64,000 bases of DNA from Ligustrum vulgare (GCA_963555705.1 OY743181.1:30446513-30510512); one strand, 5' to 3'; positions 35,758 to 47,120 are shown, counted from the first letter of the stretch. The notes: generated by a model not told the origin, from the letters alone. Numbers and translations: made by a program.

Positions 35758-37163
35758 TGTTGGGAACCCGGGTTGCTCTACTCACAAAAATTGATTTCTT
35801 GTGATAGATCATCCCGTTACAGGATTTTCTGTTCTATGTATTTAACTTGGAATAAATAATTTCGCACACAAAAAGGATTTTGAGAAGATTACCTTTGTAG
35901 CGTGCTTTACAATAATCTTCATCAACTGCTTCTTGATTCCACCAAAGCTTCAAACCCTCAAGCTTTCCTCGGTGTTCTCCAATGGCAGTTGTGCAGGTGT
36001 GTGGTCACCTTTCTCAAGATCTAGGTTAAACTAGGTTTAGGGTTTAGGTTTAGGTTTAGGGTTTCTTTAGTGTGTGTTTCGCCACTTTGCCAATTAGGTT
36101 AAGAAAAATAGTCTTGGGAGACTATTTGTAATATCTTTACACTCCAAAACCCTACCAGGCCTAGTACCATAACCCAGACCCATTTCTGCACAACCCAATA
36201 CAGGTAATAAGCCTGTATAAACCCATTATATTGAAGCCACCGAGGGAACCTGATCGGACCCAATTAAACTAAGCTCCAATAAATTAATTATGACCCGATC
36301 AACTCTTGATCAGTCAAAATTAATTTATTAATCACGTTCTATTCCACTAAAAGAACGAGATTGCACTCTTAGTAAAATTGAAATTACTGAAACAATTAAT
36401 CAATAATTATATCCTTTGACTTATCGTTCTTACATGTTACCCCCGTCGATCAACTCGAATATTCTGAGCAAGTTAAAATGACCAAAATGCCCTTCTTCGA
36501 ATATTCATAAATTCTCAACTCTCATCTTTTGTCTGACAGTTCGATGTGATCCCATCACATCATAGAATTCAACAGTCACTGTCGAATTACTGAGCTCAGA
36601 TTCAACTGTCCACTAGAAGAACCAGTGAGATTATGATCATACCTAAAAGGTGACGGATTCCATAATACGAATATATGTTCCTCGTTAGTTCACTTTAATT
36701 CCCAAAGTACCGAGATATTGATCAGCAATTTGATCTCACCCATTGATACCTCAAAGAACTTCAAGTTAGTAATCGAAGTCCATTATCCTATTAGGATTAA
36801 GGTCCCACGTACAATAATCAAGTGAAATTAAATTTGTATGGTCAATGTCACAAATTAATTTCACGTGGTCCCGTCCAATACGTTCCAAACGTACTCTCAA
36901 TTTTATTACCAAAGTCAAAGACAGACTTTAATAAAATCGAGACGATCTTATCAAAATAAATCGTCCATATTTATTTACTGATCGTGAACGTTAATTTTAG
37001 ATCGAATCACAAATTGAATCTTTCTGTGTTTAACAACTTAAACACTCAATTTGTAATATCAAATCGACCCGTGGACAAACACAACATCATATTAATACAA
37101 TCAATTAATATTTTACTTTTAAATGTCGTGAATTATACTCTATGGGCATATATAATTCCAACA
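35758..37163 (-). repeat. Copia array LTR 3 (1406 bp, 5' LTR)
   Basis: Same length and same variant block as LTR 2, followed on the right by the outer TSD AAAAC. Confidence 0.9.
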
Positions 37164-37263
37164 AAAACAAGTTTTGAAAATGGATTTTATTTCATTATTA
37201 TTTCTAACCATCTAACTTACAAGAAGTCCTCTGCTTTTTTATTCAATGGTTTCCAATGTTAAT

Positions 37264-38367
37264 TGATAAGTGCATTTTACATGCATATTTCATACATTTA
37301 TGGTAATACTTTTTGAGTAATTTGGATAAATACCTACTTAATTGTGAATATTTTGTGGTTAAATATGTTCAACATTCAATTACATGGAGAAAGCACAAGA
37401 AATGAGCTAAATGGATGAATAATTGAAGAAATTGAGGAGAAAATAGTCAAATCTTTCAAAGATTCAAAGTTTGGGGGACCAAAGTGTCAATTTCGAAAAG
37501 TTGTGGACCGCACGTGTAATTGATCGAAGGACTAAATTGCAAGTTTTCATAGTTGAAGGACTCCAAATGCAATTTTTGAAGGACCTTGATGGCAATTAAT
37601 TGAAGGACCAGACCGTAAACACTCACTCAGTTGAACCACGCGAACGCGTGGTTAGAACCAGGCTGCGTTCGCGATTAGGGCACAAAATTGGACTTGAGAC
37701 TTGTAAAGTATACCACGCGATCGCGCGGTTCAAATAAAAAAAATGTTAATTGGGCTGACCCGATGCGACCCAATTTGGCCCAAATGTTGTTGTACGCAGA
37801 TCTATGCAATTTTGGGTGTTTTTAGTGATTTTTACCAGGGTTTGAGAGTGATTCTTGCCCCTTTTCAAGTCCCAAACACTTTTTCTCATTTTTCTTTACG
37901 TTTTTCTTCATTTTTCTTGTAAGTTTCTCTTGTAATTAGTTATTGTGGTTGATGAATGTTGATGAAGAGAAGAAATACCAACAACATTGTGGAAGAACAT
38001 TGATGTTTTGAAGCACAAATCATTGTTGAAGGGAAGTTTTTATTGTTAATCTTCATATTTCTTCATATATCTTAATCCATTGTTGAAATGATGCATTTAA
38101 TTCTTGAATTTTATTATTGTTTCACTATGGGCTAAATTATTTAGTGTTGGGACGATTGATGAAGTTTGACCTAGTTTAGTTGACATTGATGCTTGTATTG
38201 AGAATTGAAGCTTTTTATTATCTTGTACATTTATTGTTGTATTTATTAACTTGCATTTATTGTGGCTTGAATTTCATGGGATCTACAATTATTGAGAAAT
38301 TATTGTGTATTCTAGATCAATACAATATTTGCTCTAGGTTCTTGTTTAGGATAGAGATATACCTAAA
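37264..38367 (+). repeat. 5' portion of an Athila-like LTR
   Basis: Starts TGATAAGTGCATTTTACATG, the same start type as the LTRs at 49190 and 55983. It holds GGACTAAATTGCAA-type units (37480-37610) and CG-rich palindromes at 37636-37651 and 37713-37728. At ~38367 it breaks into a minus-strand LTR piece through a shared CTAAAA. Its last ~185 bases have a diverged counterpart at 46466-46655. Confidence 0.65.
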
Positions 38368-38457
38368 ATCGTATACCGCAAGTGCACGGTTCACGTTCAA
38401 GTAGTAAAGTGGACTCAAAAAGTCCGGGTTATCGTATACCGCAAGTGCACGGTTCAC

Positions 38458-38788
38458 ATAATGCTTTTCCAAAAGTTAAATCACAAATAGTGCAAGGAAT
38501 TGTAAAACTCCCTGGATCTTTGATTTTTGGAGGTAATTTGTTTTGTAGTATAGCACTACATCCTTCCGTGAGTATCACAGTTTCATGATCTTCTAGCCTC
38601 CTCTTGTTTGAAAGAATATCTTTCATAAACTTTGCATAGCTAGGCATTTGTGCTAATGCATCGGCAAAGGGTATTTTGATGTGAAGTTTCTTGAAGACTT
38701 CAAGAAATTTTCCAAATTGTGCATCCACTTTGTGCTTTTGGAGTCTTTGAGGAAAAGGAATGGGAGGCACATAAGCTTTCACCGGAGT
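38458..38788 (-). pseudogene. Athila-like gag-protease junction fragment
   Basis: Reads PVKAYVPPIPFPQRLQ, FGKFLEVFKKLHIKIPFADAL, MPSYAKFMKDILSNKRR and DPGSFTIPCTICDLTFGKALC, the conserved block leading to the protease active site D-L-G-A-S. The homology ends exactly before it: after ALC the frame runs into LTR sequence. Upstream, gag resumes beyond the inserted element at 43005. Confidence 0.85.
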
Positions 38789-38793
38789 AGGCA

Positions 38794-39808
38794 TGATGTG
38801 ATCCGGAAAAGAAGCCAAGAACAATGTTATGATTCGGGATGAATCATCTTAAAGGAAGAGGGATGACGTGATCCGGAAAAGGCGTTAAAAATGAGAAATC
38901 AAGATACGGGCAATTCAACAATATTCTACATAGGAAAATGAACAAGTTTCATGTTGGGCTCGAGTCGAGATTTAAATCAAATCAATTAATGTCAAAGGAT
39001 CAGAAAATCGGGCAGAAGCTGACTTACGGCCGTAACACCCATTTTTACGGCCGTAACATCAACATCACGAAATTGGACAGAAAGGCAATTACGGCCGTAA
39101 CGCATGATCTCACGGCCGTAAATGAAGTGGAAGTATTCACGGCCGTAATCCATTTACTCACGGCCGTAAATAGAGTTTTGTAACTTTTATTATTTTGTTC
39201 AGAATGTCACTTACGGCCATAAATAAAATTGTCACGGCTGTAACATATGTTTTTAATTTTTAATCCGTAGCTTACTTACGGCCGTAAACTCATAAGTCAT
39301 GGCCGTAACTTAGGCGCCGTAGTTTTGAATTAATTAGGCGGTTAGGGTTTTGTTTAGTTATAGTTTATTTTGGTTATTTTAGTTATTTAAGCTATTTTAG
39401 CATAATTAAAATTCTATTCAGAGTCAGTTAGCGACTAGGGTTTATTTTGCCTATTTATATGCTTTTCCATTCAATGTAAAAACAGAATACTTTTGATGAA
39501 TAAAATTATTGAGTGTTTTTACTCTCTCTAAAGGTGAGAATTTTCCCTTTAAACAACGAACTTATCAAGATTCAAATCTTGTGGCGTTCAAAATAATTGA
39601 ACTTATCAAGGATCTGGACATTCCTTGTGGCGTTCCCCCTTTGTGGTTCTTATCTCCGCATCGTAACGGATTTTGGGTTTAATATACCCATAGTTCTTGC
39701 GTCGTGAGGTCGGGGTTGCATTGTTATCGTCCGTTCCAACCTGGATTCGGAACTTTCCAAGCGTAATTCCGCGAGCTACGACGAGGACCCCCTCCCGGGT
39801 TCTCATCA
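38794..39808 (+). repeat. 5' LTR of the 38794-42999 gypsy element
   Basis: 1015 bp. Begins with a duplicated start-plus-purine-tract block (~70 bases), then ten TTACGGCCGTAA-type palindromes at 39023-39309. Confidence 0.88.
39023..39309 (+). repeat. Cluster of TTACGGCCGTAA palindromes
   Basis: About ten copies of the 12-base palindrome or one-base variants, 15-45 bases apart, in the U3 part of the LTR; copied at 42244-42510. The same palindrome is clustered in a different solo LTR at 51359-51550. Confidence 0.85.
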
Positions 39809-40179
39809 TATGGTATCAGAGCTGGACTCTGAATTCAGGTTCTTGTATTTTTCTACCCAGTTTGATTTTTATGTTTATCATCGAGTCTCATAAAAATCAT
39901 CCATATCCTATTTTTTGTTATTTGAGTCTTTATTTTCAATTTTTCTTGTTCTTCTTGGCAGTAAATTTTTTTCCAGTTTGATCCATAAGAGTCGTCCTAA
40001 AAAAATCAAAAGTGTTTTTCTTATTCGATTGTTTTTCAAATCCTGTCCCGTTTGTTTTTTTGCGTTCGTGTCGAATTTTCGGATTTTATTAAAAAAAAAT
40101 TATTTTTTTATTTTTTATTAATTCCGAAAATTCATCATAATTCAAAAAAAAAAAGTCACTCCGAAATTCAAGAACCACT

Positions 40180-40400
40180 TTTTTGAATTTCCTTAAATTC
40201 TTGATAATTCCTTGCCTTCCAAGTCAAATTAAAATTCTTGATATTCTTTCCTTTCTAGTCAAAATTTGAGAACTACTTTCTTGAATTTCTACAATATTCT
40301 TGAGTTTCTTTCCTCTCGAGTCAAATTCAAGAACAACTTTCTTGAATTTCTTTAAAATTCTTGATATTGTTTTCCTTTTCGAGTCAACATTAAATTCGTT
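40180..40400 (+). repeat. Tandem ~60-base repeat in the gypsy leader
   Basis: Three to four imperfect units of CTTGAATTTCTnnAAnATTCTTGATATT...CCTTTCnAGTCAAA. Confidence 0.7.
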
Positions 40401-40459
40401 CTTGATATTTGTCAATATCTGGATCCTCTTATTTTGAGTCTCTCAGATTTTTGAAAGCT

Positions 40460-41099
40460 ACATAAAGGGATGAATTATGAGTTCTATCCTACCTTCCAGA
40501 CTAGGTGTCATGTGGGCAGTAAAGTGTGCAATATTATTATTGATAAGGAGTATTAGTGCGATCTGGAAAGTACCACCATGGTTGAGGAGTTGGGCTTACC
40601 TTTACTACCACATCCCAATCCTTATAGGCTGACGTGGTTAAAGAAGTGTGGGCAGGTAAATGTAACCCACGGGGTTATGGTGAAATTGTCACTTGGAAGA
40701 TATAGCGATGAATTGTGGTGTGATGTGGTGCCTCTAGAATCTTGTGACATCTTGTTGAGTAGATCGTGGAAGTGTGAGAGGAAAGCAGTCTATGATAAGC
40801 GCAGGAATATATATAAATTTGTTAAGGATGGGAAAAGTATTAAGCTTATGCCGTTAACCCCGGAACAAATACTTGAAGAGAAAGTATTGCGAGAAAAGAG
40901 GGATGGGCAAAGAAAATTTGGAGATGATGAATGGAGTATGAAGGCTGAATTCATGAAGATGGCCAAGAAATTAATACAGCTAAATAAAGAGATGAAGGCA
41001 CAAGAGGCTAGAAAAAAGTTAGCCGAGTTGCAAAAGGGAGAAAGGGGAATAGAGGAGGTAGTTAAATTACAAAAAAAAGCCTTTGGATATGATTGTTAA
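40460..41099 (+). pseudogene. Gypsy protease (retropepsin) region, active site lost
   Basis: Reads TRCHVGSKVCNIIID, then KEY and a stop where gypsy proteases have D-S/G-G-S, then STTMVEELGLP, NPYRLTWLKKCGQVNVTHGVMVKLSLG, LWCDVVPLESCDILLSRSW, the usual C-terminal retropepsin block that precedes RT. The catalytic D-S-G is D-K-E here, so the enzyme cannot work. From ATG 40578 a 173-codon frame stays open, its last third being Lys/Glu-rich linker. RT should follow but is missing. Confidence 0.75.
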
Positions 41100-41484
41100 G
41101 AAGGAGGGAGACTTGAGGAACAAGTTAGAAGAGGAGGTGCCTAATCATGTCGATAAAATTATTTATGAGGTGGTGCATGAGCAAAAGCATGAGAAATTAG
41201 GTGAGGTGATTGAGCCCAGAAATTTAGAAGTGGAGGTTGAGTGTGCAAAAAAAGAAATTGAAGTAGTTAATCAAACTCCGAGTCTTGAAGTAGAGAATAA
41301 AATTGTGGAAGAGGAGATTGAAAATAACATTGTCGATAATGATAGGAATGAATTGGAAGTTGGGGTAGAAGTTCAACATTTGAATGTTGAAATTGTCAAT
41401 AAAAATATTGAAGAGGTGGTTGAATGTGAAAAATTAGAAGAAGTGGTTGAGAAAAAGAAGAGAATGAGCAAGAAAGTATATTGA
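41083..41484 (+). CDS. Glu/Lys/Val-rich open frame in gypsy interior
   Basis: 133 codons in the frame after a shift, made of EVEV/EEVV-type acidic repeats. No domain recognised; probably the variable linker region of the polyprotein, kept open by composition. It overlaps the end of the protease frame by 17 bases. Confidence 0.3.
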   Translation: MDMIVKKEGDLRNKLEEEVPNHVDKIIYEVVHEQKHEKLGEVIEPRNLEVEVECAKKEIEVVNQTPSLEVENKIVEEEIENNIVDNDRNELEVGVEVQHLNVEIVNKNIEEVVECEKLEEVVEKKKRMSKKVY

Positions 41485-42000
41485 CTTTTGGAGGCGACGA
41501 GAAGGGCCTTGTGGTGGGAAAAAAAGTTGTGAAGATTTTGTACCATGAGTACAAGGATCCATACCTTGTGCATGGAGACTCTAACATTTCCCTCCCCATT
41601 TTTTTAAAATCTTTCTTGTAGGTTTATTGTGCATGGAAGTTTGATTTCCATCAACCTTGGTCAATTCCCCTCGTGTTTCAATACCTTCTTGTCTACAAAT
41701 TGGAGGAGCATCATTTATTGAATGCATGTCAGGGAATCGACAATTTTCCTTTTGATCCAGGAGGTACAGTTTGATTTTTCAAGAACAACACCATGATTCG
41801 GGTCGAATCATCCTAAAGAAGGAGGGAATGGTACGAATCAGGGTGGGCTTGACGGGAAAATCTATAATTCAAGCCAAAACAAGAAATCAAGCGGGTTCGA
41901 AGAACGTCAAAGATCAAACATTGCTTGTACGAAGAAGGTTCGTTGCTAAACCAAGTGAGCAAGCCAAGAACAGTTTTATGATTCGGGACAAATCATCTTA
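41485..42000. other. Gypsy interior before the 3' LTR, no gene
   Basis: Broken frames. The block ATGATTCGGGnCnAATCATC with AAAGGAAGAGGGGATGATG, repeated at 41973-42016 and 42047-42090, is the purine tract plus LTR start. Confidence 0.5.
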
Positions 42001-42013
42001 AAGGAAGAGGGGA

Positions 42014-42999
42014 TGATGTGATCCGGAAAAGAAGCCAAGAACAATGTTATGATTCGGGACGAATCATCTTAAAGGAAGAGGGGATGATGTGATCCGAAAA
42101 AGGCGTTAAAAATGAGAAATCAAGATACGGGCAATTCAACAATATTCAACATAGGAAAATGAACAAGTTTCATGTTGGGCTCAAGTCGAGATTCAAATCA
42201 AATCAATTAATGTCAAAGGATCAAAAAATTGGGCAGAAGCTGACTTACGGCCGTAACACCCATTTTTACGGCCGTAACATCAACATCACGAAATTGGGCA
42301 GAAAGGCAATTACGGCCGTAAATGAAGTGGAAGTATTCACGGCCGTAATCCATTTACTCACGGCCGTAAACAGAGTTTTGTAACTTTTATTATTTTGTTC
42401 AGAATGTCACTTACGGCCGTAAATAAAATTGTCACGACCGTAACATATGTTTTAAAGTTTTAATCCGTAGCTTACTTACGGCCGTAAACTCATAAGTCAC
42501 GGCCGTAACTTAGGCGCCGTAGTTTTGAATTAATTAGGCGGTTAGGGTTTTGTTTAGTTCTAGTTTATTTTGGTTATTTTAGCTATTTTAGCATAATTAA
42601 AATTCTATTCAGAGTCAGTTAGCGACTAGGGTTTATTTTTCCTATTTATATGTTTTTCCATTCAATGTAAAAACAGAATACTTTTGATGAATAAAATTAT
42701 TGAGTGTTTTTACTCTCTCTAAAGGTGAGAATTTTCCCTTTATACAACGAACTTATCAAGATTCAAATCTTGTGGCGTTCAAAATAATTGAACTTATCAA
42801 GGATCTGGACATTCCTTGTGGCGTTCCCCCTTTGTGGTTCTTATCTCCGCATCGTAACGGGTTTTGGGTTTAATATACCCATAGTTCTTGCGTCGTGAGG
42901 TCGGGGTTGCATTGTTATCGTCCGTTCCAACCTGGATTCGGAACTTTCCAAGCGTAATTCAGCGAGCTACGACGAGGACCCCCTCCCGGGTTCTCATCA
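42014..42999 (+). repeat. 3' LTR of the 38794-42999 gypsy element
   Basis: 986 bp, near-identical to the 5' LTR except for one missing palindrome unit (~23 bases near 42310) and scattered substitutions. Palindromes at 42244-42510. Confidence 0.88.
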
Positions 43000-43004
43000 A
43001 GACA

Positions 43005-44511
43005 CCTTTGTTGAAGTCACCCCACTTTCCTTCCTCAACATGTTCATTACCTTTTTCTTTCACCTCGAGTTGTGCCAACTGTTGCTTTACCGTGATTTTC
43101 GGTAATTGAATTCCACTTCCTGTAGTGATGGCTTCCACATTTTCCCTTGGATTAATCTCGATATTGCTTGATAAGGCTCCTTGTTGTCTCTCCGTCATCA
43201 TTTTTTCCAATTGACCAACTTGAGTCTCAAGATTTTTGATAGAAGCCGCTTGATTTTGCAGAATAGTATTGGTCTTGTTCATGTATTGCATGAGTATCTC
43301 CTCAATACAAGGCTTCTTCTCTTGAGGTGGTGGAGGTTGAACAAAACCAGGAGGTTGAACAAAATCGGGAGGCTTTACTTGATTTTGATTGTTGGACCAA
43401 GAAAAATTCGGATGATTCCTTCAACCCGGATTGTATGTGTTGGAGTAAGGATTGCCTTGTGGTCAGTTGAAATTTTGAGCATAATTCACTTGCTCATTAG
43501 AAGTAGAAGCCATTTTGAGCATGGGACATTCCTCAACCCTGTGTGTTGCTCCACATACATCACAAATAGACATAGGAAGGTAGATTGCTTTTACCGTATG
43601 TTGAGAAGACAAATCATCATATTTTTTGAATAGAAGGTCCATATTTTCCGACAAAGTCGTACATGCATCAACTTCATGAATTCCCGCAGCTTTCTTTGGT
43701 ACCATGCGATCAGTTGGTCAAGTAGAATTGTAACTAGCCATCCTCTCAAAGAGCTTAATTGCCTCATTAGGTGATTTTGTAGTGATAGCTCCATTGGAGG
43801 ACGAATCAACCATTACTCGACTAGATGGATTCATCCCAAGATAGAAATATTGAACTTGCATTTGCTTGGTGAACCCATGATTTGGGCATTTTCTCAACAT
43901 CTCCTTGAATCTTTCCCATGCCTCATAGAAACATTCGGCGTCAAGTTGTCAAAATGTGAGATATCATTCTTCAATTTAGCCACTTCTGACGGAGGAAAGT
44001 ATTTTGTAGTGAACTTTTGAGCAAGATCATTCCATGTTGTAACACTTCCAACGGGGTTGGCATCTGACCATTCACGAGCTCCATCTCTAAGGGTATGTGG
44101 AAATAACCGCATGTTGATAGCCTCCTTGCTAATTCCCAGATAATTAAAGTTACTACACATCTCCAAAAACCGCGAGATGTGAGTAAATGGATTCTCCTCG
44201 GTCATTCCATAGAATTGTAGATGCCCCTTGAAGATATTTATCACATCCGGCTTTAGATTAAAGTCTGGACGTCTAAATGGGGGATATGTGATGCTTCCTC
44301 GATTTTGAGTGATGGGAGGGACCATGAATTGCCCCATTGGTCTATCATCTTCATCAATAGCTGGATTTGCACCATCTTGATTGTTGTCCCCCATATTGCC
44401 TTGTATTCTTTGTTGCTCAACTTGTTCCCTTCTTTCCCTAATCCTCCTCCTATAAGTTCGTTCGGGTTCAGGATCAAATGGAAGAATGTCCCGAGTTGGA
44501 TGTTGTTGCAT
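43005..44511 (-). pseudogene. Athila-like gag, minus strand, frameshifted
   Basis: Gag packages retrotransposon RNA in virus-like particles. From 44511: PFDPEPERTYRRRIRERRE, MGQFMVPPITQNRGSI, FNLKPDVINIFKGHLQFYG, ENPFTHISRFLEMC and LRDGAREWSDANPVGSVTTWNDLAQKF, the retrotransposon-gag core. After a shift near 43900 it continues with NVDSSSNGAITTKSP, ICDVCGATHRVEECP (Cys-x2-Cys-x3-His-x4-Cys knuckle, ~43570-43530), YAQNFN, and LQNQAASIKNLETQVGQLEKMM with NVEAITTGSG up to 43005. Three frame breaks. It continues at 38788 beyond the inserted gypsy. Confidence 0.88.
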
Positions 44512-44620
44512 AAATAAGACAAGAGTACCTAGAAAATGAAAATAAAAAGAAGAAAGGGATGAGAATGAGAAGACAATTCAATTAACAAAAATCAATGCAT
44601 TTAGTACAAATAAAATCAAT

Positions 44621-44637
44621 CCCCAGTAACGGCGCCA
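44621..44637 (-). promoter_or_regulatory. Primer-binding site, Asp tRNA type
   Basis: Minus strand TGGCGCCGTTACTGGGG, 6 bases inside the LTR end, the Athila-type PBS. Confidence 0.8.
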
Positions 44638-44643
44638 AAAACT

Positions 44644-46463
44644 TGTTCGCTAAAATCGTATACCTCAAGTGCACGGTTCGCGTTCAAGTAGTAAAGTGGA
44701 CTCGAAAAGTCTAGGTTATTGTACCCACGAGAATTGATTGATTTGTAACTAAAATTACTAATTTCATTTAAGCCCCTGTTCGGCGACTGTAGCAAAAAAA
44801 AACTGTTTTTTTTTTTTTTAGGTAGATGGATGGTTAAAAATTGGAGAGGGAAAATATATAGGATTAGAGATTGATTTGGGGAATTGTGTAGTTTAAAATT
44901 GGTTTAAAAACCAAAAAATTGCATTACCGAACAGAGGCTTAAAAAAAAGTCAAGTAGCATAAAAGTTTGGTTTGATGGTTAATGCTAAATAACATAACTT
45001 AAAACATGACGATATGAAAATTAGTTAACTAAAGCAAATAGACAACAACATATAACAACTAGAATTAAAACTAATTATCAAAAGTAAACTAGTGACTACA
45101 AGAACTTGGTGATTAAAATAAGCTAGAAAACATCAGACAAGATAAATTTAGTTATTAAAACTACACTAATATCTTCTTTCAAAAATCAATTAGTGGTAGT
45201 TAATCAATTAACCAAATTACATGGAAAATTCTAAATTTAACCTAACATGTATAATAAATTCCAATAAGAACCTAACATAATAACAAATATTTAAAAGCTA
45301 CAACAACATAAAACAACATTCATAATCAAAAATACATAAACATAAATACCCACAATTCAAAAACAACCTAAAATGCTTAAATAACCTTAAACTAATTAAA
45401 AATTCCAACACAATAACATTAACACATAATAAACTAACAACAACATTTGACAAATAACATAAACATATTAATAATACTCAAAATAAAGATTAAAAACAAG
45501 AGAATAAAGAAAATTCCCCTTTCAGTAGATTTTTGGAATAAATGCTCAAAGATTTATTTACTTAAAATTAAATTTCTCCACCATACATTAATATTTCCAA
45601 CAACTCAACACATAATGCCATAAATGTACCATAAATGCTATGAGTTCTTAGATAAAAGGTAAAAATAACAACAATAACAAACTTGGAAATAAGGAAAGTA
45701 AGTAAAAACATAATAATTTCTTAACTTTAAAACATTGAAAACAAGGGTTAGAGAGCAAAAATCAAAGAGAAATACAAGAAAAATAAAAAGAGGCAAGAAC
45801 AAAACCAAACCCTAGCAAAATGAGGATGAAAACTATTTATACTAGCTCCAAATGGATCCAAAATCTCCCAAAAAATGGAAGAATCCTCTTAATTCAGCTA
45901 CTTGGGCCTAACCTAGTCGGTCAGGTTGAACGCAGTTCGGCTCGGACATTTTTTTATTTTTATTTTTTGATTTATAACCGGGCGCGGTGTAAAACTCGGA
46001 CCAACTTTGGTCTTGGGTCTATTCCAAGTCGTGATTATCGCGCGCGGCTCAGTTCGAGCCACGTGTTCGTGTGGTTCAGCTGGGGTGTGGTTTTGCAGCT
46101 TAGTTTCGTAATTGCCATGAGGTCCTTCATCTTTCAATGATGATCAATTAAGTTCCCAAAATTTTCAGATTTCTTTCAAATAGGTCCTTCTAAAATTGCA
46201 CTTTAGGTCCTTCAACTTTTGAAATCTTGCAATTTGGTCCCTCGACTAATTGCGCCGCTCGTCCAAAACTTCCTGAAAGTGACAAAATGGTCCCCAAACT
46301 TCCAATTTCAGCATAGTTTGCACTCCTTTGTGATTTTTGGCCTTAAACTTGGATATTAAACTATTTAAACACAAAATATGCATAAATTAGTAGATATTTG
46401 CTCAAGATATTCCAAAATATGTTAATTTAAAGGTGTAACAAGTGCATAAAAATGCACTTAACA
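44644..46463 (-). repeat. 5' LTR of the minus-strand Athila-like element
   Basis: On minus begins TGTTAAGTGCATTTTTATGCAC and ends TTTAGCGAACA, ~1.8 kb, including an inserted MITE. U3 contains GGACCTAAAGTGC-type units (46140-46310) and CG-rich text (45970-46075). The 300 bases around 45100-45500 are A-rich without features. Confidence 0.75.
44772..44938. mobile_element. MITE with GCCCCTGTTCGG inverted ends
   Basis: Left end GCCCCTGTTCGG pairs with right end CCGAACAGAGGC (one mismatch). Both sides flanked by TTAA. 167 bp, no coding capacity. Likely Harbinger/Tourist type (TTA/TAA target). Confidence 0.65.
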
Positions 46464-47120
46464 ATGCATGTATTGAGAATTTAAGCTTTTTATTATCTTG
46501 TACATTTATTGTTGTATTTATTGACTTGCATTTATTGTGGCCACATTTATGCTTAGATTTCATGGGATGTGCAATTATTGAGAAATTGTTGTACATTCTA
46601 GATCAATACAATATTTGCTCTAGGTTCTTGTTTAGGATAGAGATATACCTAAAACCCTAGATGATCCTTTGAGTTATTTTCACAAAGGCTTAATGCAATT
46701 GGTGTGTTTTTAATCGACATAGAGATATAGTTGGTTAATTCCATTAATTATGGTTGATTTCACTCGAGAGAGGTAATTAACTAAACTTGAAAAATTGGAT
46801 CTAACATGATTAATAAATTGCATTTCTATTTGCTTGTTGAGAATTCAAGTAGGTAATGGTCAAATGGAATGAAGAATCCCAACAATCTTTTATCATCAAG
46901 TCATCACAATTTTCTACTTATTTATTTACAATTGTGATTTTAATTCAAGTACTAGAACATTTCCAAAACCAAAACTTTATTTTGTGTGTTTCTTGTTTAA
47001 ATTGACTGAATTAGAGTATAATTAAAATAGACAATCCTTGTGGGATCGATAAACCAGACCCATTTAGTCCACTATCACTTGTATGCGATACGTGCAATTG
47101 CGGTGTGTTTTTAGCGAACA
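46464..47120 (+). repeat. 3' portion of an Athila-like LTR
   Basis: From ATGCATGTATTGAG to TTTTAGCGAACA, ending 6 bases before the PBS TGGCGCCGTTGTCGGGGA (47127-47144). Its left half corresponds to 38186-38367. This is the 5' LTR end of the plus-strand Athila-like element. Confidence 0.75.

Larger units (their letters stand above)
22762..37163 (-). mobile_element. Tandem Copia array: three LTRs, two interiors, one TSD
   Basis: LTRs at 22762-24177, 28527-29932 and 35758-37163 (TGTTGGGAACCC...ATTCCAACA as written on plus) separate interiors 24178-28526 and 29933-35757. Only the outer borders carry a TSD: AAAAC at 22757-22761 and 37164-37168. Purine tract (minus AAGTGGGAGAT) lies right of LTR 1 and LTR 2. 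PBS (minus TGGTATCAGAGC) lies left of LTR 2 and LTR 3, so the element is on the minus strand. The two interiors match almost base for base except for a 1.48-kb gap. The array is best explained by one insertion followed by unequal recombination between LTRs. Confidence 0.88.
38794..42999 (+). mobile_element. Ty3/gypsy element with palindrome-rich LTRs, internally deleted
   Basis: LTRs 38794-39808 and 42014-42999 begin TGATGTGATCC and end TCTCATCA. PBS TGGTATCAGAGC at 39811-39822; purine tract AAAGGAAGAGGGGA at 42000-42013. TSD AGGCA (38789-38793) and AGACA (43000-43004), one mismatch. The 2.2-kb interior keeps only a protease-region frame and a Glu/Lys-rich frame. It interrupts the gag of the minus-strand Athila-like element. 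Confidence 0.85.
38367..46463 (-). mobile_element. Athila-like element, internally deleted, interrupted
   Basis: Minus strand order: 5' LTR (46463-44644), PBS matching an Asp tRNA (44637-44621), gag (44511-43005), insertion of another gypsy element (42999-38794), gag-pro continuation (38788-38458), then a jump from the protease active-site region into an LTR piece (38457-38368). RT, RNase H and integrase are missing. The LTR piece has a ~27-base block (ATCGTATACCGCAAGTGCAC...) duplicated at 38369 and 38433. Confidence 0.7.

Noticed and set aside
38180..38367. Similarity of 38186-38367 to 46466-46655 as a ~185-base target duplication
   Set aside because: The two copies differ by substitutions and a ~15-base indel, and lie within Athila-like LTR sequence; two LTR copies explain it.
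39023..39309. Regularly repeated motif as a possible CRISPR array
   Set aside because: Repeats are 12-base palindromes with irregular short gaps inside LTRs of a plant retrotransposon; no cas-like gene, and a eukaryotic setting.
44253..44522. Second minus-strand frame overlapping gag
   Set aside because: Shadow of the gag frame; no independent motif.
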